From: Deltaproteobacteria bacterium
GTDB taxonomy: Bacteria > Desulfobacterota > Desulfomonilia > UBA1062
DNA: 10,100 nucleotides
Direction of reading: 5' to 3'
Assembly (NCBI GenBank): GCA_016934135.1
Contig: JAFGTK010000118.1
Location: 1-10,100, forward strand
Within the stretch, counting starts at the first letter, position 1. Every line of letters begins with the position of its first letter. Shown here in pieces: positions 7,402 to 10,100 of this stretch. Made by a program: the position numbers and the translations under genes. Under the pieces are notes generated by a model. It was not told the DNA's origin, made no database searches, and saw only the letters and a list, made by a program, of their open reading frames with translations.

Positions 7402-8433
7402 CTATGCATCTCCATTTTGAGAGGATTTTTCCTCAGCAGGGCTGAACGTCTTTATGACGGCATCGTATATCTGCTGAAAAACCTCAGGATTCTCCTTCAG
7501 GTATGTCTTGGCGGCCTCTCTTCCCTGGCCGAGACGCTGTTTGTTAAAGCTGTACCATGCACCTGATTTTTCTATGACATTTACCTCGGGCAGAGAACCT
7601 ACATCCAGTATTTCTCCATACTTGGATATACCCTCTCCGAACATGATATCGAACTCCACTTCTTTGAAGGGTGGGGCCATCTTGTTCTTGACTACCTTTA
7701 CCCTGGTGCGGTTCCCGATGACAGAGGTGCCGTCCTTGATGGGCCCGGCATTTTTGATCTGAAGCCTTACGCTTGCATAGAACTTCAGGGCATTTCCCCC
7801 TGTAGTGGTTTCGGGGTTCCCGTAAAGCACGCCGATCTTCTGCCGGGTCTGATTGATGAATACTGCCGTGGTTTTGCTCTTGGAGATAGCCCCGGAAAGC
7901 TTCCTGAGCGCCTGAGACATGAGTCGGGCCTGCAGCCCCATGTGTGAATCACCCATATCCCCCTCTATCTCTGCACGGGGAACCAGCGCGGCAACTGAAT
8001 CCACCACCACTATGTCCACTGCATTGGAGCGCACAAGTGTCTCTGCAATATCAAGGGCCTGTTCGCCGGAATCCGGTTGAGATACGAGGAGGTCATCGAT
8101 ATTTACCCCGAGCTTCCTGGCATAACCCACGTCAAGTGCATGTTCTGCATCTATAAATGCGGCAACACCGCCTGCGGCCTGCGCAGAAGATATACAGTGC
8201 AGCGACAGGGTGGTTTTCCCCGATGATTCCGCTCCGTAGATTTCCGTTACCCTTCCTCTGGGTATGCCTCCTATGGCCAGGGCCTGATAATCCAGCAGCA
8301 GTGACCCTGTTGAGATTACCGGGACATTAATGTCCGCTGCATCCGAACCCATGCGCATGATAGAGCCCTTGCCGTAAGACCGCTCTATCTTGGTTATGGC
8401 ATCTTCCAATGCCCTCTTTCTTCCTTCTTCCAT
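7402..8433 (-). CDS. recA: RecA recombinase
   Basis: RecA forms ATP-dependent filaments on single-stranded DNA, drives strand exchange and triggers LexA self-cleavage. The 343 residues are full length. Seen: Walker A GAESSGKTT (67-75, with Ala where most RecAs have Pro), DAEHALD, Walker B-type VVVDSVAAL, loop 1 EIEGDMGDSHMG, INQTRQKIGVLYGNPETTTGG covering loop 2, the KVVKNK strand, and GAWYS near the C-terminus. There is one extra residue in LLLDYQALAIGG (45-56) compared with the usual SLDxALGxGG. The ATG at 8433 is set by a strong AGGAGGG (8440-8446) with 6-nt spacing and lies 3 bp after the thpR stop. The pilT-family gene starts immediately after its stop codon. No recognisable LexA box of the CTGT-N8-ACAG or GAAC-N4-GTTC type was found upstream. 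Confidence 0.98.
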   Translation of the reverse strand: MEEGRKRALEDAITKIERSYGKGSIMRMGSDAADINVPVISTGSLLLDYQALAIGGIPRGRVTEIYGAESSGKTTLSLHCISSAQAAGGVAAFIDAEHALDVGYARKLGVNIDDLLVSQPDSGEQALDIAETLVRSNAVDIVVVDSVAALVPRAEIEGDMGDSHMGLQARLMSQALRKLSGAISKSKTTAVFINQTRQKIGVLYGNPETTTGGNALKFYASVRLQIKNAGPIKDGTSVIGNRTRVKVVKNKMAPPFKEVEFDIMFGEGISKYGEILDVGSLPEVNVIEKSGAWYSFNKQRLGQGREAAKTYLKENPEVFQQIYDAVIKTFSPAEEKSSQNGDA

Positions 8434-8436
8434 TCA

Positions 8437-8988
8437 TCACCCTCCTTTATGTCCGAGGTTGCTTGTGTGCAGTATGGTATAGCGTGCTCCCTGCGGCAAT
8501 AGTTCACTTCGGTAAAAAACCACTTCCTTTGCTCGATAACCTTTTTCTTTCAGATGGATATCAAGATCTACCATAGATGGAATCTTTAGTCTACCCAGGG
8601 TGATATGAGGGCTGAACGGGCGTTTATCTCTTCTTATCCCGAATCCTGCGCACATTTCATCCACTGACAAGGCCATATTCACGAGATCTTGCGTATCTCC
8701 TTCAAGACCTGCCCAGACAACTCTCGGCCTGCGCATCCCGGGGAAAACCCCCAGGCCGGATACTCTCAGGTCCACTTCCTTATATTGTTCAACTGTCCTG
8801 TCCAGTTCTATTGATATGGGCTTGACCAGGTCTTCTGCAATATCCCCGAGGAATTTGATCGTGAGATGTATGTTTTCCGCTCTTACCCATTTCACTGATG
8901 AATTCCTGTTTCGAAGTGCAGTAATCGCTTCTCCCAGGACATTTTTAAGGTCATCAGAGATGGGCAGGGCGATAAATGTCCTGATCAT
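8437..8988 (-). CDS. thpR: ThpR (LigT), RNA 2',3'-cyclic phosphodiesterase
   Basis: This is a 183-residue member of the 2H phosphoesterase superfamily, opening 2',3'-cyclic phosphates on RNA ends. Some members also ligate tRNA halves in vitro. The two signature HxTx motifs are present: HLTI (41-44), followed by KFLGD, and HITL (128-131), followed by GR. The opening MIRTFIALPI and GLGVFPGMRRPRVVWAG (78-94) are typical of the family, as is the length. The ATG at 8988 is preceded by GAGGGA about 8 nt upstream, and it overlaps the end of cinA by 35 bp. recA follows 3 bp after the stop. The order cinA-ligT-recA is also known as a co-transcribed unit in Deinococcus radiodurans. The in vivo RNA substrate is unknown. 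Confidence 0.94.
   Translation of the reverse strand: MIRTFIALPISDDLKNVLGEAITALRNRNSSVKWVRAENIHLTIKFLGDIAEDLVKPISIELDRTVEQYKEVDLRVSGLGVFPGMRRPRVVWAGLEGDTQDLVNMALSVDEMCAGFGIRRDKRPFSPHITLGRLKIPSMVDLDIHLKEKGYRAKEVVFYRSELLPQGARYTILHTSNLGHKGG
8471..8499 (-). promoter_or_regulatory. Weak candidate sigma-70 promoter for recA
   Basis: Within the 3' end of thpR, on the minus strand, TTGCCG (8499-8494, four of six matches to TTGACA) is separated by exactly 17 bp from CATACT (8476-8471, four of six matches to TATAAT). The recA start is about 38 bp downstream. A match this loose can arise by chance, so it is listed only because recA commonly has its own promoter and no better one is visible. Confidence 0.25.
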
Positions 8989-10048
8989 ATATATATTCCC
9001 TCAGCAGAAACAGTGCCGACTTGGCAAAGATCATCTTATTCCCGGTCCTGTCAAAGGTAAAGCATAGATTTCTTGTTATGATATCCTGCATGGTACCTGC
9101 TGCAATCCATACCGTGCCGACGGGCTTGTCCATGGTTCCCCCTGCAGGGCCTGCAATTCCTGTGGTTGCAACACCTATGTGGGCGCCTGTAGCTGCAAGG
9201 ACCCCCTTCAGCATGGAACGTGCAACCTCCTCGCTGACAGCTCCGTGCCCTGTGATCTCTTCTTCCGGTACGCTCAGCATAGTCATCTTGATAGCATTGC
9301 TGTATGAGACGACACTTCCCAGAAAATAATCCGAGCTCCCCGGTATTTCGGTGATGAGATGCCCGATAAGGCCCCCTGTACATGATTCAGCAGCGGCCAG
9401 GGTAAGCCCCCTGTCCTTCAGTATCATCCCCACGGAGACGGCGAGGCCTTCACCTTCGAGTGCATGGCGGCCCAGGATCTCTCTGACCCGGCCCTCCATG
9501 GGCTTGGGGACGATTACCGCGACCTCTTTGTCATGCGGCAGGAAACTGCATGACTCTCCTATCTTGCCGAGCCTCCTGGCTATCTCGGTCTCACGCAGCC
9601 CGAATACGGCAACAGATGATGTAGCAGGTGTTTCCACCGGAAATTCTTCAAGCACTGTAGGGAACATGGCAAGGGTCTCACGCACGACGCCGGGGAAGAA
9701 CAATACCCTTGCTGCATCAAAGACAAGGTCTATCCCCCTGGCAGACCCGACAGGGTTTTCAATGTCATTGCCCGTATCAAGGCGCCCTTTTGTTTTCAGT
9801 TCCTCGATCGCAAGACGGGTCGTGTCATCCGGTGTCATTCCAAGACCGCCGGTAACGATGATGAGGTCCGAAGAAGACGAAAGGTCGACAAGGGCTTTGC
9901 ATAGATCAGGGGCATGGTCCGCGACGATGCGGACCTCTGTCACTTCAATCCCTCTTGATGCAAGCATGGAACTCAAGGGCCGTATCAGCGCATCCTGCCG
10001 GATGCCCCTCAGGATCTCCGCACCGGTGACGACAAGCGAGGCCTTCAT
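8954..10048 (-). CDS. cinA: CinA-family protein, competence/damage-inducible (molybdopterin-binding fold plus PncC amidase domain)
   Basis: This two-domain protein of 364 residues starts at ATG 10048. In characterised CinA the N-terminal COG1058 domain is an ADP-ribose pyrophosphatase and the C-terminal domain is a nicotinamide-mononucleotide deamidase (PncC). Here the N-terminal part shows VVTGAEILRG (6-15), VTGGLGMTPDDTT (65-77), NPVGSARG (98-105) and FFPGVVRE (117-124). The C-terminal part (about 205-355) shows AAAESCTGG (218-226), SYSNAIK and VATTGIAGPAGG (293-304). It is shorter than the usual 410 or so residues because about 35 residues appear to be missing between GGLGMTPDDTT and NPVG. 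I prefer the ATG at 10048, where the family N-terminus begins, over an upstream in-frame ATG at 10093. AAAGG lies about 9 nt upstream of 10048, and the upstream gene's TGA ends 1 bp before it. The C-terminal activity is well supported, the N-terminal one is doubtful. Confidence 0.93.
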   Translation of the reverse strand: MKASLVVTGAEILRGIRQDALIRPLSSMLASRGIEVTEVRIVADHAPDLCKALVDLSSSSDLIIVTGGLGMTPDDTTRLAIEELKTKGRLDTGNDIENPVGSARGIDLVFDAARVLFFPGVVRETLAMFPTVLEEFPVETPATSSVAVFGLRETEIARRLGKIGESCSFLPHDKEVAVIVPKPMEGRVREILGRHALEGEGLAVSVGMILKDRGLTLAAAESCTGGLIGHLITEIPGSSDYFLGSVVSYSNAIKMTMLSVPEEEITGHGAVSEEVARSMLKGVLAATGAHIGVATTGIAGPAGGTMDKPVGTVWIAAGTMQDIITRNLCFTFDRTGNKMIFAKSALFLLREYIYDQDIYRPAHL

Positions 10049-10049
10049 A

Positions 10050-10100
10050 TCAGGATGCCTTTCTTGCTGTGGCCAGAGCGACAATGCAGGCACTGAGAGC
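10050..10100 (-). CDS. C-terminal end of an unidentified gene upstream of cinA (partial)
   Basis: The last 16 codons of a reading frame run in from the right edge and end at TGA 10050-10052, one base before the cinA ATG. They encode ALSACIVALATARKAS, a hydrophobic stretch ending in a short basic tail, as at the end of a membrane protein. Phosphatidylglycerophosphatase A (pgpA) often precedes cinA in bacteria and would fit a membrane-embedded tail, but 16 residues cannot establish that. The coupling geometry matches the rest of the run, which is the main reason to believe it is coding. Confidence 0.4.
   Translation of the reverse strand, partial: ALSACIVALATARKAS

Noticed and set aside
8437..8560. 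LexA-type SOS operator upstream of recA
   Set aside because: No CTGT-N8-ACAG or GAAC-N4-GTTC match was found by eye. A GAAC is present near 8500 but lacks the second half. Lineage-specific LexA boxes cannot be excluded.
8986..8996. Alternating AT run next to the thpR start
   Set aside because: It is a short AT-rich spacer between the Shine-Dalgarno and the start codon, lying inside the end of cinA. It is too short to call a repeat and lacks a paired -35 element.
10049..10093. Upstream ATG at 10093 as the cinA start
   Set aside because: It would add 15 residues (MPALSLWPQQERHPD) not seen in the CinA family and would overlap the upstream reading frame by 44 bp. The ATG at 10048 matches the family start and follows the upstream stop by one base.

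Overview
The window looks like a chromosomal housekeeping segment from a Gram-negative bacterium with type IV pili. By inference from gene order and protein style it is probably a deltaproteobacterium (Desulfobacterota-like). No rRNA or other taxonomic marker was compared, so this placement is tentative. Base composition is close to 50% GC by eye. Coding density is extremely high, and I see no mobile element, CRISPR array, tRNA or rRNA.

Layout: one plus-strand gene at the left (79-1236), an RlmI-type rRNA methyltransferase, converges with a 13-bp gap on a very compact minus-strand run that fills the rest of the window. Read in the direction of transcription (right to left) the run is: the tail of an unidentified gene, cinA, thpR, recA, a pilT/pilU-type ATPase gene, recX, alaS, hisB, an 84-codon small gene, hisA and a HIT-family gene. 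Every junction is an overlap or a gap of 15 bp or less. Several are ATGA, GTGA or TGATG overlaps, so the run probably behaves as one translationally coupled transcription unit, with possible weak internal promoters such as one in front of recA.

Function: the upstream half groups recombination and competence-type functions (CinA, ThpR, RecA, a pilus retraction ATPase, RecX). The downstream half groups translation and histidine synthesis (AlaS, HisB, HisA) with a HIT nucleotide hydrolase. hisB and hisA are separated by a small uncharacterised gene in the slot where hisH often lies.

The most notable observation is recX. Its reading frame is split at a run of nine A residues, and one extra A (or a -1 slip) restores a full-length RecX of 156 residues. 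The A9 run lies in the loop of a perfect 7-bp inverted repeat. Other points are a shortened N-terminal domain in CinA, a PilU-like C-terminus on the PilT-family ATPase, and a one-residue insertion just before the Walker A loop of RecA. I found no convincing entirely new system.
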